A DNA stretch of 64,000 nt from Eudoraea adriatica DSM 19308 (GTDB taxonomy: Bacteria; Bacteroidota; Bacteroidia; Flavobacteriales; Flavobacteriaceae). The translations under genes and the position numbers were made by a program. Shown one piece after another: positions 51,704-62,378 of this stretch. The notes below the pieces were generated by a model. It was not told the origin of the DNA. It ran no database searches and worked only from the letters and a program-made list of their open reading frames with translations. The stretch lies in contig NZ_KB907551.1 of NCBI RefSeq assembly GCF_000382125.1, forward strand, positions 186,001 through 250,000. The letters run 5' to 3'. Position 1 is the first letter of the stretch; every line of letters starts with the position of its first letter.

Positions 51704-54058
51704 ATGGCAAAAGCCCGGAAAAAAAATGATTCTTCCAATTTTTCTAAGTTTATTAAATGGTTTTGGATTCTGTTTGCTTCAGGATTTTTTATAATTTGTT
51801 TAGTGTTTCTATTGGCCTCATGGGGCTTTTTGGGAGAAATGCCAACTTTTGAGCGGCTGGAGAATCCGCAGACAAATCTTGCTACAGAGATAATTTCTTC
51901 AGATGGCAAGACTCTGGGAAAGTTTTATTTAGATGATAACAGAACTCCCGTTTCATATGATGAGTTACCCGCCAATTTGGTTAATGCACTGGTAGCAACT
52001 GAAGACGCAAGATATTTCGAACATTCAGGGATAGACGCAAGAGGTACTTTAAGAGCAATAGTGTTTCTGGGAGCAAAGGGTGGTGCCAGTACCATTTCTC
52101 AGCAATTATCTAAGTTACTGTTTACCAAAAGAATATCCGGCGGGGTGGCAGGAAGGATTGTTCAAAAAGTAAAAGAATGGGTAATCGCAATACGTCTGGA
52201 AAGACAATACACCAAAGAAGAGATTATTGCCTGGTACCTGAACACCTATGACTTTATCAATAACGCAGATGGAATACGTTCCGCGTCCAGAATTTATTTT
52301 GGAAAGGAACCTAAAGACCTGAGGACTGAGGAGTCTGCCGTTTTGGTTGGGATGTTAAAGAACTCTTCCTTATACAATCCTCTGAGAAGAGAAGAACTCG
52401 TATTAAACAGACGTAATACCGTACTTGGGCAAATGGCCAAATACGATTTTATTACGGAAAAAGAGAAGGATTCTCTGCAGGAATTAAAAATGGATATAAA
52501 TTTCACTCCTGAATCTCACAGGGATGGACTGGCTACCTATTTCAGAATGTATTTGCAGGGGTTTCTTAATGACTGGATTGACAAAAACCCTAAACCGGCG
52601 GCTGAAGGGGAAAGAGACCGTTGGAATATATATTTAGACGGTCTTAAAGTTTATACCACTGTAGATTACCGAATGCAGAAAAATGCTGAGGAGGCTGTTA
52701 AGGAGCATATGATAAGACTTCAAAAAGAGTTTTTTCATCAAAATACACCAGAAAGAAATAGTACCGCCCCTTTCCTGGAACTGAATCCTGAAGAGACAAG
52801 CCGAATTATGGAGCGTGCCATGAAAAACTCAGAGCGTTGGCGTATCATGAAGGCCAATGGTAAATCTGATAAGGAGATCAGGGCGTCGTTTACTGAAAAA
52901 ACTGAAATGACTGTATTCGACTGGAATAGTGAAACAGAAGAGAAGGATACGATTATGACGCCTTTGGATTCCATTAGGTACTATAAAACTTTCTTAAGGG
53001 CTGCAATGATGTCAATGGAACCCCAAACTGGTCATGTTAAAGCTTGGGTAGGCGGACTAAACTACAAACATTTTCAATACGACAATGTTATTCAGGGCGC
53101 AAGACAGGCCGGCTCAACCTTTAAGCCTTTTGTATATGCCGCGGCCATTGATCAATTGAGATTATCACCATGTGATTCACTTCCGGATAGTCAGTATTGT
53201 ATTGAAGCAGGGAAACATGGAAACCCGGAGCCCTGGTGCCCCAAGAATGCTGACGGTAAATTTTCAGGAAGTATGTATACCTTAAAACGAGCCCTCGCAA
53301 ACTCGGTGAACTCGGTTACAGCACAACTAATTGACAGGGTGGGCCCAAAACCCGTAGTGGCCATTGCCAAAGATCTTGGAATAAAAGGCGAAATTCTGGA
53401 GGTGCCTTCAATTGCCCTTGGAACCCCGGATCTAAATGTATATGAAATGGTAGGTGCCTATGGCACCTTTGTTAATCAGGGAGTTTTTGTAAAACCGGTA
53501 ATGGTAACCAGAATAGAAGATAAGAATGGAACTGTACTTTATGAATACGTTCCCGAAACAAAAGATGTGCTTAGCAAGGAAGTGGCCTATGCAATGGTAA
53601 ACTTAATGGAAGGCGTTACACAAGGAGGTTCAGGCACAAGGCTCCGGCATTCTTCTAATATAGACCAAACGGTATATAAAGAAATAATTACAGGTTATCC
53701 ATATGAATTCACAAACCCGATTGCCGGTAAGACAGGAACAACGCAGAACCAGAGTGACGGTTGGTTTATGGGAATGGTTCCCAATCTGGTCACCGGTGTA
53801 TGGGTTGGTGGCGAAGACAGGGCCACCCATTTTAAAACAATAACATATGGCCAGGGAGCATCAATGGCCTTGCCTATATGGGCTTTATATATGAAAAGTA
53901 ATTATGCAGATGAGGAATTAGGAATTTCTATGGCGGAATTTCCGGAACCAGAAGAGCTTACAATTAGTGTTGATTGCTCAAAAGAAACAGAAGAATCAAT
54001 TGAGAAAGATAAGCTTGATGATGATCTTGATGATGACCTTGATGATCTGGATTTTTGA
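51704..54058 (+). CDS. Class A penicillin-binding protein (PBP1A)
   Basis: Bifunctional peptidoglycan synthase of 784 residues. One helix at about 20-43 anchors it. The GT51 domain has its catalytic Glu100 in [14 protein letters not shown], then STISQQLSK and the helix [17 protein letters not shown]. The transpeptidase domain has Ser471 in STFK, Ser534 in SVN and Lys676 in KTGTT. The C-terminal tail is an acidic repeat ([13 protein letters not shown]). It follows gldH by 3 bases and ends with a terminator, so ricT-gldH-PBP form one operon. Confidence 0.95.
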   Translation: MAKARKKNDSSNFSKFIKWFWILFASGFFIICLVFLLASWGFLGEMPTFERLENPQTNLATEIISSDGKTLGKFYLDDNRTPVSYDELPANLVNALVATEDARYFEHSGIDARGTLRAIVFLGAKGGASTISQQLSKLLFTKRISGGVAGRIVQKVKEWVIAIRLERQYTKEEIIAWYLNTYDFINNADGIRSASRIYFGKEPKDLRTEESAVLVGMLKNSSLYNPLRREELVLNRRNTVLGQMAKYDFITEKEKDSLQELKMDINFTPESHRDGLATYFRMYLQGFLNDWIDKNPKPAAEGERDRWNIYLDGLKVYTTVDYRMQKNAEEAVKEHMIRLQKEFFHQNTPERNSTAPFLELNPEETSRIMERAMKNSERWRIMKANGKSDKEIRASFTEKTEMTVFDWNSETEEKDTIMTPLDSIRYYKTFLRAAMMSMEPQTGHVKAWVGGLNYKHFQYDNVIQGARQAGSTFKPFVYAAAIDQLRLSPCDSLPDSQYCIEAGKHGNPEPWCPKNADGKFSGSMYTLKRALANSVNSVTAQLIDRVGPKPVVAIAKDLGIKGEILEVPSIALGTPDLNVYEMVGAYGTFVNQGVFVKPVMVTRIEDKNGTVLYEYVPETKDVLSKEVAYAMVNLMEGVTQGGSGTRLRHSSNIDQTVYKEIITGYPYEFTNPIAGKTGTTQNQSDGWFMGMVPNLVTGVWVGGEDRATHFKTITYGQGASMALPIWALYMKSNYADEELGISMAEFPEPEELTISVDCSKETEESIEKDKLDDDLDDDLDDLDF

Positions 54059-54089
54059 TTATTTTCAGAATTTTTCCTGTTAAACTAAT

Positions 54090-54112
54090 CCCGCTTAAAA
54101 GCGGGTTTTTTT
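54090..54112 (+). terminator. Intrinsic terminator of ricT-gldH-PBP1A
   Basis: CCCGC-ttaaaa-GCGGG followed by TTTTTTT, 31 bases after the PBP stop. The next reading frame runs through it, which helps to place the CoA-transferase start further on, at 54163. Confidence 0.85.
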
Positions 54113-54162
54113 ATTTAATAATGTATTTTAGTATCTATAGGGAACTAACAATTAATTTAGCT

Positions 54163-54864
54163 ATGATACGTAAAACGGTGGCCAGTGTGCAGGATGCATT
54201 ACTTGGAGTAGAAGACGGAATGACCTTAATGTTAGGAGGTTTTGGCCTTTGTGGGATACCTGAAAATGCAATTTCAGAGCTCGTTCGCCTGGGAGTAAAA
54301 GATATAACCTGCATAAGTAATAATGCAGGTGTAGATGATTTTGGCCTGGGTTTATTGTTACAAAAACATCAGATTAAAAAAATGATCTCCTCTTATGTTG
54401 GCGAAAATGAGGAATTTGAAAGGCAGATGTTGAGTGGGGAATTAGATGTTGAATTAACACCACAGGGAACCCTGGCCGAGAAATGCAGGGCTGCTCAAGC
54501 TGGCTTTCCGGCTTTTTATACGCCTGCAGGTTACGGGACAGAAGTTGCGGAAGGCAAGGAAACACGAGATTTTAATGGCAAAATGTACGTTCTTGAACAT
54601 GCCTTCGAGGCCAGTTTTGCATTCGTTAAGGCCTGGAAAGGCGATGAAGCCGGGAATTTAATCTTTAAAGGGACAGCTAGAAATTTTAATCCCTGTATGT
54701 GTGGAGCAGCTAAGATTACCGTGGCGGAAGTAGAAGAACTGGTACCGGCCGGCGGTCTTGATCCAAATGAAATTCATATCCCTGGTATATTTGTACAACG
54801 AATCTTTCAGGGGGAACATTATGAAAAAAGAATAGAACAACGGACCGTTAGATCAAGAAACTAA
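54163..54864 (+). CDS. scoA: 3-oxoacid CoA-transferase subunit A
   Basis: One half of succinyl-CoA:3-ketoacid CoA-transferase, 233 residues from ATG 54163 ([13 protein letters not shown]). The longer frame from 54055 reads through a terminator and is rejected. The CoA-binding glycine loop is [28 protein letters not shown] and [20 protein letters not shown] are typical of the A subunit. A TATTTTAG at 54124-54131 may be the promoter box. Works with the B subunit encoded 21 bases on, in ketone-body or branched-chain degradation. Confidence 0.93.
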   Translation: MIRKTVASVQDALLGVEDGMTLMLGGFGLCGIPENAISELVRLGVKDITCISNNAGVDDFGLGLLLQKHQIKKMISSYVGENEEFERQMLSGELDVELTPQGTLAEKCRAAQAGFPAFYTPAGYGTEVAEGKETRDFNGKMYVLEHAFEASFAFVKAWKGDEAGNLIFKGTARNFNPCMCGAAKITVAEVEELVPAGGLDPNEIHIPGIFVQRIFQGEHYEKRIEQRTVRSRN

Positions 54865-54885
54865 GAACGAAGTAAGGACAATATT

Positions 54886-55539
54886 ATGCTGGACAAAATT
54901 GGAATAGCAAAAAGAATAGCCAGAGAAGTAAAAGACGGGTATTATGTTAATCTCGGTATTGGGATTCCTACACTTGTGGCAAATTATGTCAGAGACGATA
55001 TAAGCGTTGAATTCCAAAGTGAAAATGGTGTATTAGGCATGGGTCCATTTCCTTATGAAGGGGAAGAAGATGCCGATATTATAAATGCCGGGAAGCAAAC
55101 CATTACAACATTACCCGGAGCTTCCTTTTTTGATTCGGCAACTAGTTTTGGAATGATTCGCGGAAAACATGTTGATCTTACTATTCTCGGGGCTATGGAA
55201 GTAGCAGAAAACGGGGATATTGCCAATTGGAAAATACCCGGAAAAATGGTTAAAGGCATGGGCGGAGCAATGGATCTTGTTGCATCAGCAGAGAATATTA
55301 TTGTAGCCATGATGCACACCAATAAAAAAGGCGAATCAAAGCTCTTAAAAAAATGTTCACTGCCTCTTACCGGTGTTGGTTGTGTAAAAAAAATAGTAAC
55401 TAATCTCGGAGTTCTGGAGGTTACCCCCAAAGGATTCCGATTACTTGAAAGGGCTCCCGGAGTAACTGTTGAAGCTATAAAACAAGCAACGGAGGGCACT
55501 TTAATTGTTGAAGGAGACATTTCGGAGATGACCATTTAA
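54886..55539 (+). CDS. scoB: 3-oxoacid CoA-transferase subunit B
   Basis: Catalytic half of the CoA-transferase, 217 residues. The active-site Glu that forms the CoA thioester is in SENGVLGMGP. Other family lines are GYYVNLGIGIPTLVANYV and MKGMGGAMDLV. An AAATATG / CATATTT inverted repeat follows at 55546-55570 but lacks a U-run. Confidence 0.94.
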   Translation: MLDKIGIAKRIAREVKDGYYVNLGIGIPTLVANYVRDDISVEFQSENGVLGMGPFPYEGEEDADIINAGKQTITTLPGASFFDSATSFGMIRGKHVDLTILGAMEVAENGDIANWKIPGKMVKGMGGAMDLVASAENIIVAMMHTNKKGESKLLKKCSLPLTGVGCVKKIVTNLGVLEVTPKGFRLLERAPGVTVEAIKQATEGTLIVEGDISEMTI

Positions 55540-55643
55540 CGATTAAAATATGCACTTTGTCGACATATTTAAATGAGTTACTTATTTCACAACAATTTGG
55601 AGATCATTCACAACAAAATTTAAGAGACCTGAATCATACACAT

Positions 55644-55651
55644 TATCTTTA
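55644..55651 (+). promoter_or_regulatory. Possible -7 box of the small transcription unit
   Basis: TATCTTTA, one base away from TAnnTTTG. No convincing -33 TTG was seen. Transcription would begin near 55657. Confidence 0.35.
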
Positions 55652-55695
55652 TATCATTATTTTTCAACCCCAAATCTTATTTAATTTTAAAACCT

Positions 55696-55803
55696 ATGGA
55701 CGCACAAATTAACCACAGGCCTGCTGAAGAAGAAATCCAGGTTTACCGAAACGAGTTTTTTAGCGGAATAATAATGTTGACCAAAAAACTATTTATGTTT
55801 TAG
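55696..55803 (+). CDS. Possible 35-residue small protein
   Basis: Short frame ATG to TAG. The predicted peptide has a polar, Glu-rich N-terminal half (MDAQINHRPAEEEIQ) and a hydrophobic, Lys-containing C-terminal half (FFSGIIMLTKKLFMF) that could lie on a membrane. The support is its place between a promoter-like box and a strong terminator; no homology is known to me. The transcript may instead be a non-coding RNA of about 200 bases. Confidence 0.35.
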   Translation: MDAQINHRPAEEEIQVYRNEFFSGIIMLTKKLFMF

Positions 55804-55823
55804 TAGATAATCTTTAAAGAATT

Positions 55824-55859
55824 AAAAGGAGTAAAGCAATTTGTTTTACTCCTTTTTTT
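55824..55859 (+). terminator. Strong terminator of the small transcription unit
   Basis: AAAGGAGTAAA and TTTTACTCCTTT pair around GCAATTTG and are followed by a run of T. It lies 20 bases after the 35-codon frame and just ahead of the GNAT gene. Confidence 0.75.
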
Positions 55860-55884
55860 ATTTTCGGGAATATTTAATAACAGT

Positions 55885-56415
55885 ATGAATCTTCATTTAT
55901 CAAAATGTACAAATTCCGATTTGGATAGACTTCTTTCGATCTCCAGAAAGACATTTATTGATGCCTTTGAAAACCATAATAACCCGGATGATTTTAAAGC
56001 CTACATGGAAACGGCTTTTTCCAGAGAACAAATTTTAAGGGAACTGACAAACCCTCAGATGTCTTTTTACCTGGTTTATTCAGAAGATGAGACAATAGCA
56101 TATTTTAAATTAAATGAAGATGAGGCTCAAAGAGATATAAAGGATGAAAATGCTATGGAATTGGAAAGAATTTATGTAAAAAGTGAATTTCAGAGAAATA
56201 AAATAGGCCATTTTATGCTAAATAATATTAAACGTATTGCAGTTGGTAAAAATAAAAGTTACCTCTGGCTCGGAGTTTGGCAGAAAAACGGTAAAGCTAT
56301 CAGATTCTATGAAAAAAATGGATTTATAAAGTTTGGAAAACATCCGTATTACATAGGCACGGATAAACAAATGGATTGGCTAATGAAACTGAATTTGATT
56401 AACTTGGAAAAATAA
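55885..56415 (+). CDS. GNAT family N-acetyltransferase
   Basis: Acetyltransferase of 176 residues. The acetyl-CoA loop is in VKSEFQRNKIGHFML (Q/RxxGxG/A variant), preceded by AMELERIYV and followed by YLWLGVWQKNGKAIRFYEKNGF, a classical GNAT end. The acceptor is unknown; spermidine/protein N-terminal type acetylation cannot be told apart by eye. It is 11 bases ahead of the serine hydrolase gene. Confidence 0.88.
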   Translation: MNLHLSKCTNSDLDRLLSISRKTFIDAFENHNNPDDFKAYMETAFSREQILRELTNPQMSFYLVYSEDETIAYFKLNEDEAQRDIKDENAMELERIYVKSEFQRNKIGHFMLNNIKRIAVGKNKSYLWLGVWQKNGKAIRFYEKNGFIKFGKHPYYIGTDKQMDWLMKLNLINLEK

Positions 56416-56426
56416 AGAAATAAACC

Positions 56427-57584
56427 ATGTATGTAAAAACCCTTGCCTTCGCTTTTTTGTTATTATCAACAAATATTACGATCAGTCAGCAGACGAATTA
56501 TTTTCCTGAAAGAAACGCTACCTGGCTAGAACGGCCTGCGTCTGTTTTTAATCTTGATGAAAAAAAACTTAATGAAGCAGTAAATTTTGCGGAAAACAAT
56601 GAATATAAAGGGTCGAGAGATTTGCGCATAGCAATTTTAAAGGGTTTTGAGCGAGAACCATTTCATCAAATTTTGGGGCCTACTAAAAAACGAGGCGGTC
56701 CTGCAGGGATGATATTGAAAAATGGTTATATCGTTCAAAAATGGGGCGATATAAATCGTGTAGATATGACTTTCAGTGTTACAAAAAGTTTTTTATCCAC
56801 TGTGGCAGGCCTTGCGGTAGACAATCACCTAATTGAAAGCACAGACGACAAAGTTTCCTCTTATATCTGGGATGGCACTTTTGCAGGAGAACATAATAGC
56901 AAAATTAGCTGGAAACATTTATTACAGCAAAACTCAGACTGGTCCGGACAGTTGTGGGGCGGCAAGGATTGGGCAGACAGGCCACCCAGGGATGGGGGGC
57001 TGGACGATTGGAAATATAGAGAGCTCAATGAACCAGGATCGGTAATGGAGTACAATGATGTACGTGTGAATGTGTTGGCCTATGCATTGACTCACGTTTG
57101 GCGCAAGCCTGTTCCTGTTGTGCTCAAGGAGCATATAATGGATAAAATAGGTGCTTCAACTACCTGGCGTTGGTATGGTTACGACAATGCCTGGACGGTA
57201 ATAGACGGAATTAAAATGAAATCTGTTACGGGTGGTGGTCATTCCGGGGCAGGCATTTTCATAAATACCGCAGATATGGCGCGTTTTGGCTTGCTATTTC
57301 TTAATAATGGTAAATGGAATGCGAAACAGCTTCTTAGTGAGGCCTGGATAGATGAAGCAATAACACCTTCTGTGCCTAACGCTAACTATGGTTATATGTG
57401 GTGGCTTAACCAAAAGGGAGACCGTCATTGGGAGGAACTTTCAGAAGATGTTTATTATGCCGCTGGTTTTGGCGGAAATTTTATTGTCATTGACAGGGCC
57501 AATAACATGGTTGTTGTTACAAGATGGTTAGAGCCATCCAGGATTGGCGATTTGATGCGTCTTATTCAGGATGCAATAGATTAG
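56427..57584 (+). CDS. Secreted serine hydrolase (class C β-lactamase family)
   Basis: Protein of 385 residues with a signal peptide (LAFAFLLLSTNITISQ). The nucleophile Ser and Lys are in SVTKSFLS (SxxK). The YxN-like element is EYNDVRVNV, and the KTG-equivalent is GGGHSGAG. The layout resembles 6-aminohexanoate-dimer hydrolase/esterase EstB-type enzymes more than true β-lactamases. Substrate unknown, probably periplasmic or external. Confidence 0.88.
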   Translation: MYVKTLAFAFLLLSTNITISQQTNYFPERNATWLERPASVFNLDEKKLNEAVNFAENNEYKGSRDLRIAILKGFEREPFHQILGPTKKRGGPAGMILKNGYIVQKWGDINRVDMTFSVTKSFLSTVAGLAVDNHLIESTDDKVSSYIWDGTFAGEHNSKISWKHLLQQNSDWSGQLWGGKDWADRPPRDGGLDDWKYRELNEPGSVMEYNDVRVNVLAYALTHVWRKPVPVVLKEHIMDKIGASTTWRWYGYDNAWTVIDGIKMKSVTGGGHSGAGIFINTADMARFGLLFLNNGKWNAKQLLSEAWIDEAITPSVPNANYGYMWWLNQKGDRHWEELSEDVYYAAGFGGNFIVIDRANNMVVVTRWLEPSRIGDLMRLIQDAID

Positions 57585-57637
57585 AATAAGAATGAAGAAT
57601 GACAAAATGAACAGCCAGGGATTATTGAAAAAATCAG

Positions 57638-58795
57638 CTAGATTGCAGATATAATTTCAGCCGATTCTAAGATCGTTTCAGGAGTCTTTGCAAAACAAAT
57701 CCGAATCTGTTTATTATCTACCAGGTCTTTATTAAAAACCGAAATGGGGATAGTAGCAATACCGAATTCTTTGGTAAGTCTTTCTGTAAAAGCAATATCA
57801 CTTTCATCGCTGATTTCTGAAAAATCCAAAAGTTGAAAATAAGTACCCCGGGTAGGTGTAAATTTGAATCTGGAATCTTGGATTGCGTTTAAGAATAAAT
57901 CACGTTTTTGCTGGTAAAACGGACCCAAATCCAAATAGTGGGCAGGTTGCTTCAAATATTCGGCCAGTGCTCTCTGGAACGGATGATTAACGCAAAACAC
58001 ATTGAATTCATGAATTTTCTGAAATTCTTTCATAAGTTCTGCTGGTGCTGCGCAATAACCCATTTTCCATCCCGTTGCATGAAAAGTTTTTCCAAATGAG
58101 GCACAAACAAAGCTTCTTGATGCCAGATCCGGGTATTTTGAAGCACTCTCGTGAGTGTGCTTATCAAATACTATATGCTCATAAACTTCATCACTTAACA
58201 ATATTATATCGGTGCCTTTTAGGCAACTTTGAAGCATTAACATATCAGAACTGGAAAATACCATCCCACTTGGGTTATGTGGTGTATTAATAATTACCAT
58301 CCTGGTTTTTTTATTCAGATGTGCCTTAAACTCATCCCAATCTATTGTATAATCCTTTTCGTTTAACTGAATTAGCACCGGAATACCGCCATTTGCTTTA
58401 ATAGCAGGTTCATAGCAATCATAGGCTGGTTTGAGAACTATTACTTCGTCATTTGGCCAAACCATTGCCGAAATAGCAGTAAAAATGGCTTGTGTTGCTC
58501 CTACTGTAACCGTTATTTCAGACTGTGGATGGTAATTGGCGCCATATAAAAGGGAAATCTTTTCGGCAATTACCTCTTTGAGAGTATATATGCCACCCAA
58601 TGGGGCATATTGATTATGCCCGTCCCTCATTGCTTTTGCAACCAATTCTATAAGAACAGGATCCGGATCAAAATTGGGAAAACCCTGTGAAATGTTAATG
58701 GCGTTATACTCCTTTGCGAGCAGACTCATTGTAGTAAATATGGATTCGGGTAGCTTTGGCAACTTGGAATTAATGTTTTGTGCAGATGATTTCAT
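57638..58795 (-). CDS. Methionine aminotransferase-like PLP enzyme
   Basis: Fold-type I aminotransferase of 385 residues, closest by motif to YbdL/KAT (methionine or kynurenine aminotransferase). PLP-binding signs are INTPHNPSG, LSDEVYEHIVF and the Schiff-base Lys in SFGKTFHATGWKMGY. The N-terminal NISQGFPNFDPDP is typical of this group. Likely works in methionine salvage or glutamine transaminase K-type reactions. Its promoter region contains the sdh terminator upstream. Confidence 0.9.
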   Translation of the reverse strand: MKSSAQNINSKLPKLPESIFTTMSLLAKEYNAINISQGFPNFDPDPVLIELVAKAMRDGHNQYAPLGGIYTLKEVIAEKISLLYGANYHPQSEITVTVGATQAIFTAISAMVWPNDEVIVLKPAYDCYEPAIKANGGIPVLIQLNEKDYTIDWDEFKAHLNKKTRMVIINTPHNPSGMVFSSSDMLMLQSCLKGTDIILLSDEVYEHIVFDKHTHESASKYPDLASRSFVCASFGKTFHATGWKMGYCAAPAELMKEFQKIHEFNVFCVNHPFQRALAEYLKQPAHYLDLGPFYQQKRDLFLNAIQDSRFKFTPTRGTYFQLLDFSEISDESDIAFTERLTKEFGIATIPISVFNKDLVDNKQIRICFAKTPETILESAEIISAI

Positions 58796-58850
58796 AGCAT
58801 TTTAGTTATAGTAAAAATAGCAAAAAAGACACAGGGAAATTCCAAATAAA

Positions 58851-58878
58851 AATCCCGGATAATGTTATCCGGGATTTC
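58851..58878 (-). terminator. Intrinsic terminator of sdhCAB
   Basis: AAATCCCGGATAA and TTATCCGGGATTT are exact 13-base inverted arms with TG at the centre. On the minus strand the stem is followed by TTATTTGG. It lies 21 bases after the sdhB stop. Confidence 0.8.
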
Positions 58879-58899
58879 AGAAATATGAACATTTTTCTT

Positions 58900-59646
58900 T
58901 TAGCCCTTTAAGGAGGCGCTTAAATATTCTCTATTCATTCTCGCAATATTCTCCAAAGAAATACCCTTTGGACATTCTATCTCACAGGCACCTGTATTAG
59001 TACAATTTCCGAATCCTTCCAGATCCATCTGTCTTACCATATTTTGTACGCGCTCTGCTGCTTCGACACGTCCCTGCGGTAATAATGCAAACTGGGATAC
59101 TTTGGCTGAAGTAAACAACATGGCGCTGGCATTTTTACACGCCGCTACGCATGCTCCGCAACCAATACATGCAGCCGCATTAAATGCCTTATCCGCATTC
59201 ACTTTTGGTATAGGAATGTTATTTGCGTCAGCAGTGCGGCCTGAAGTGTTCACAGAAATAAAACCACCGGCCTGTTGAATGCGTTCAAAAGCATTTCTAT
59301 CTACAATCAAATCTTTTATTACCGGGAAGGCTTTGGCCCTGAAAGGTTCAATTACAATGGTGTCACCATCTTTAAAGCTACGCATATGCAGTTGGCAGGC
59401 GGTAATAAGCCTGTCGGGACCGTGCGGGCGACCATTAATTTGAAGTGAACAAGTGCCGCAAATACCTTCGCGGCAATCATGATCAAATTCTACAGGAACC
59501 TCGCCCTTTGCAATTAGATCTTCGTTTAATATGTCCAGCATTTCAAGGAAGGACATATCACCTTCAATACCATCCAGAGTATAGTCTACCATTTTTCCTT
59601 TGGAGGAAGCATCTTTTTGACGCCATATTTTAAGATAAATCTTCAT
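58900..59646 (-). CDS. sdhB: Succinate dehydrogenase/fumarate reductase iron-sulfur subunit
   Basis: Electron-transfer subunit of complex II, 248 residues. The 2Fe-2S ligands are in [10 protein letters not shown], the 4Fe-4S and 3Fe-4S ligands in [13 protein letters not shown] and [15 protein letters not shown]. Third gene of the sdhCAB operon; sdhA stops 6 bases upstream. Confidence 0.96.
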   Translation of the reverse strand: MKIYLKIWRQKDASSKGKMVDYTLDGIEGDMSFLEMLDILNEDLIAKGEVPVEFDHDCREGICGTCSLQINGRPHGPDRLITACQLHMRSFKDGDTIVIEPFRAKAFPVIKDLIVDRNAFERIQQAGGFISVNTSGRTADANNIPIPKVNADKAFNAAACIGCGACVAACKNASAMLFTSAKVSQFALLPQGRVEAAERVQNMVRQMDLEGFGNCTNTGACEIECPKGISLENIARMNREYLSASLKG

Positions 59647-59652
59647 AGCTTA

Positions 59653-61656
59653 TTATTTATAGGAACGCGTCTTTACTTCAATGTTTTCATAAATTAAATT
59701 CTCTTTATGCAATTTGGCGTCTTTTGGCTCTCCTTTATATTCCCATGCCGACACAAATTTGAAATTCTTGTCATCACGCAACGCCTCCCCTTCAGGGGTT
59801 TGATATTCTTCTCTGAAGTGACCTCCACAAGACTCATTACGTTCTAAGGCATCCATGGCAAAAAGTTCTCCAATCTCAAGGAAATCTGCTACACGACCTG
59901 CTTTTTCCAGTTCCTGATTTTTGTCATCTGCCGCTCCCGGGATTTTTACATTCTCCCAAAAATCTTTTCTCAAGGCTGCAATTTCTTTAATAGCTTCCTT
60001 TAATCCTTTTTCATTACGAGACATACCACAGTTATTCCACATGATTTTGCCCAATTTTTTGTGATAATAATCAACAGAATTGGTTCCGTTTGCAGACATT
60101 AACCTATTAATCCTATCCAAAACATCCTTCTCAGCCCTATCAAATTCTTCGGAATCGGTGGGGATAGGCCCGGTGCGGATATCATCGGCTAAGAAATCAC
60201 CTATGGTGTACGGCAGCACAAAGTAACCATCTGCCAATCCTTGCATTAAAGCGGATGCTCCAAGCCTGTTTGCTCCATGGTCACTAAAATTAGCCTCGCC
60301 TGCTGCATAACATCCTGGAATTGTTGTCTGCAAATTGTAGTCGACCCAAAGCCCTCCCATGGTATAATGTACCGCAGGATATATCATCATTGGGGTTTTA
60401 TATGGATTTTCATCCACAATTTTTTCATACATCTGGAACAGGTTGCCATATTTGGCTTCCACGACCTCTTCCCCAAGTTTTCTAATATGGGCATCATCGG
60501 CATTTTTTAGACCAGATGTGAGTGCTTTTTCATTCCCATATCGCATGATGGCCGCATCAAAATCGAGATATACAGCCTCTCCGGTTTTATTTACACCGTA
60601 TCCGGCATCACAGCGTTCTTTAGCCGCCCTTGAGGCTACATCCCGCGGCACCAGATTTCCAAATGCGGGGTATCTGCGTTCTAAATAGTAATCCCTGTCT
60701 TCTTCTTTTAATTGTGTTGGCTTTAACTTTCCTTCACGTATGGCCTTGGCATCGTCTAAATTTTTAGGCACCCATATACGTCCGTCGTTCCTGAGAGACT
60801 CAGACATTAGAGTAAGTTTGGACTGATGATCTCCTGAAACCGGGATACAGGTAGGGTGTATTTGTGTATAACAAGGGTTTGCAAAAAAAGCTCCTCTTCG
60901 ATGTGCCCGCCAGGCAGCCATGACATTGGCTCCCATACAATAGGTAGAAAGGAAAAATAAATTACCATATCCTCCTGAAGCTATAACAACCGCATGAGCA
61001 GAGTGACGCTCAATTTCTCCTGTAATGAGATTTCTTGCTATTATTCCTCTGGCTTTGCCATCAACTAGCACCAAATCAAGCATTTCATGCCTTGTATAGG
61101 ACTTAATCTTTCCCCGATGTATTTGCCGGTTCATTGCTGCATAGGCACCCAATAAAAGTTGTTGCCCTGTTTGCCCTTTGGCATAAAAAGTCCTCGAAAC
61201 AAGAACACCACCGAAAGAACGGTTATCTAAAAGACCGCCATAATCACGAGCGAATGGAACTCCCTGGGAAACACATTGATCAATAATATTTCCGGAAACT
61301 TCTGCCAGTCGATAAACGTTAGCCTCGCGAGATCTGTAATCCCCTCCCTTTATGGTGTCATAAAATAATCTGTAATCACTGTCACCATCACCCTGATAAT
61401 TTTTAGAGGCATTTATTCCTCCCTGAGCAGCTATGGAATGTGCCCTTCTGGGTGAATCCTGATAACAAAAGGTTTTAACATTGTAGCCTAATTCTGCCAG
61501 GGAAGCGGCAGCAGAACCGCCGGCAAGCCCTGTGCCCACGACTATAATGTCAATATTCCTTTTATTGGCGGGGTTTACTAAATCTATTTCATTTTTATGT
61601 TTTGTCCATTTCTCAGCCAATGGCCCTGATGGAATTTTTGAATCAAGAATGCCCAT
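59653..61656 (-). CDS. sdhA: Succinate dehydrogenase/fumarate reductase flavoprotein subunit
   Basis: Catalytic subunit, 667 residues, oxidising succinate to fumarate with covalently bound FAD. The dinucleotide fold is [20 protein letters not shown], the FAD-linking His is in [14 protein letters not shown], and the active-site stretch is [14 protein letters not shown]. Length suits the Bacteroidota/Bacillus B-type enzyme. In operon with sdhC (2-base gap) and sdhB. Confidence 0.97.
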   Translation of the reverse strand: MGILDSKIPSGPLAEKWTKHKNEIDLVNPANKRNIDIIVVGTGLAGGSAAASLAELGYNVKTFCYQDSPRRAHSIAAQGGINASKNYQGDGDSDYRLFYDTIKGGDYRSREANVYRLAEVSGNIIDQCVSQGVPFARDYGGLLDNRSFGGVLVSRTFYAKGQTGQQLLLGAYAAMNRQIHRGKIKSYTRHEMLDLVLVDGKARGIIARNLITGEIERHSAHAVVIASGGYGNLFFLSTYCMGANVMAAWRAHRRGAFFANPCYTQIHPTCIPVSGDHQSKLTLMSESLRNDGRIWVPKNLDDAKAIREGKLKPTQLKEEDRDYYLERRYPAFGNLVPRDVASRAAKERCDAGYGVNKTGEAVYLDFDAAIMRYGNEKALTSGLKNADDAHIRKLGEEVVEAKYGNLFQMYEKIVDENPYKTPMMIYPAVHYTMGGLWVDYNLQTTIPGCYAAGEANFSDHGANRLGASALMQGLADGYFVLPYTIGDFLADDIRTGPIPTDSEEFDRAEKDVLDRINRLMSANGTNSVDYYHKKLGKIMWNNCGMSRNEKGLKEAIKEIAALRKDFWENVKIPGAADDKNQELEKAGRVADFLEIGELFAMDALERNESCGGHFREEYQTPEGEALRDDKNFKFVSAWEYKGEPKDAKLHKENLIYENIEVKTRSYK

Positions 61657-61658
61657 AA

Positions 61659-62327
61659 TTAATGAGTTATAGGGTTAAGATGATGATATATTGCAATAAA
61701 GACAAATACCAAAGGAATTACAATAGCATAGATTTTGGTAAATGATTTAATAGATGGGGTGTATTTATTGTTTAAACCCATACTTTGAAAAGATGAGGCA
61801 AAGCCATGCCATAAATGAAGGCTGAGCAATCCGAAGGAAATCACATAAAGGATAGTTCTCCAGACAGGCGCAAATTTCTCTACGGTTTCGGTATAATAAC
61901 GCGCAGGGTCTTCAGGATTAACCTCGATATATTTGTAGGTCATTTCATGAATCCAAAAGTCATAGAAGTGCAAACCAAGAAAGGCAAGCACAACAAGGCC
62001 CGTTATTATCATATTTCTTGAAACCCACGGAGCGTTTGCAGCTCCCTTGTATTTAGTGTATTTAATTGTGCGCGCCTGCATATTTTGAAACTCAAGAACT
62101 ATTCCCATAACAAAATGGACAATAACACCAATTATCAAAACAGGTTGCATAATGTATTGCACTAATCCATTATAGCCCATAAAATGGGACCATTGGTTAA
62201 AAGTGTCGGGAGAAATTACGGAGGTTAAATTAATGGTTACATGAAGTGCCAAAAACAATACCAAAAAAAGACCCGAAAGTGCCATCACCACCTTCCGGGC
62301 TATGGACGATTTAATCAGTGAACTCAT
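61659..62327 (-). CDS. sdhC: Succinate dehydrogenase cytochrome b subunit
   Basis: Membrane anchor of 222 residues with five helices, the fused single-subunit type that holds two hemes. Candidate heme ligands are His in [29 protein letters not shown] and [10 protein letters not shown]. First gene of the operon, with a good promoter upstream on the minus strand. Confidence 0.93.
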   Translation of the reverse strand: MSSLIKSSIARKVVMALSGLFLVLFLALHVTINLTSVISPDTFNQWSHFMGYNGLVQYIMQPVLIIGVIVHFVMGIVLEFQNMQARTIKYTKYKGAANAPWVSRNMIITGLVVLAFLGLHFYDFWIHEMTYKYIEVNPEDPARYYTETVEKFAPVWRTILYVISFGLLSLHLWHGFASSFQSMGLNNKYTPSIKSFTKIYAIVIPLVFVFIAIYHHLNPITH

Positions 62328-62346
62328 TAGTTATAGTTTAGGGGAC

Positions 62347-62378
62347 CAAATTTAAGTCAAGAGCTAATCATTAACAAA
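62347..62378 (-). promoter_or_regulatory. Promoter of sdhCAB
   Basis: On the minus strand TTTG (62378-62375) and TAAATTTG (62354-62347) are 20 bases apart, a full Bacteroidota -33/-7 pair, ending 19 bases ahead of the sdhC ATG. Confidence 0.65.

Larger units (their letters stand above)
55540..55884. other. Spacer holding a small independent transcription unit
   Basis: In the 345 bases between scoB and the GNAT gene I see a promoter-like box at 55644-55651, a 35-codon frame at 55696-55803 and a strong terminator at 55824-55859, in that order on the + strand. The first 100 bases hold only an AT-rich inverted repeat at 55546-55570. Confidence 0.6.

Noticed and set aside
54055-54162. Upstream start for the CoA-transferase A subunit
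   Set aside because: It would run through the PBP operon terminator; [12 protein letters not shown] at 54163 is the family start.
55053-55535. A 160-codon minus-strand frame opposite scoB
   Set aside because: scoB is unambiguous, and the opposite frame shows no domain, promoter or separate context.
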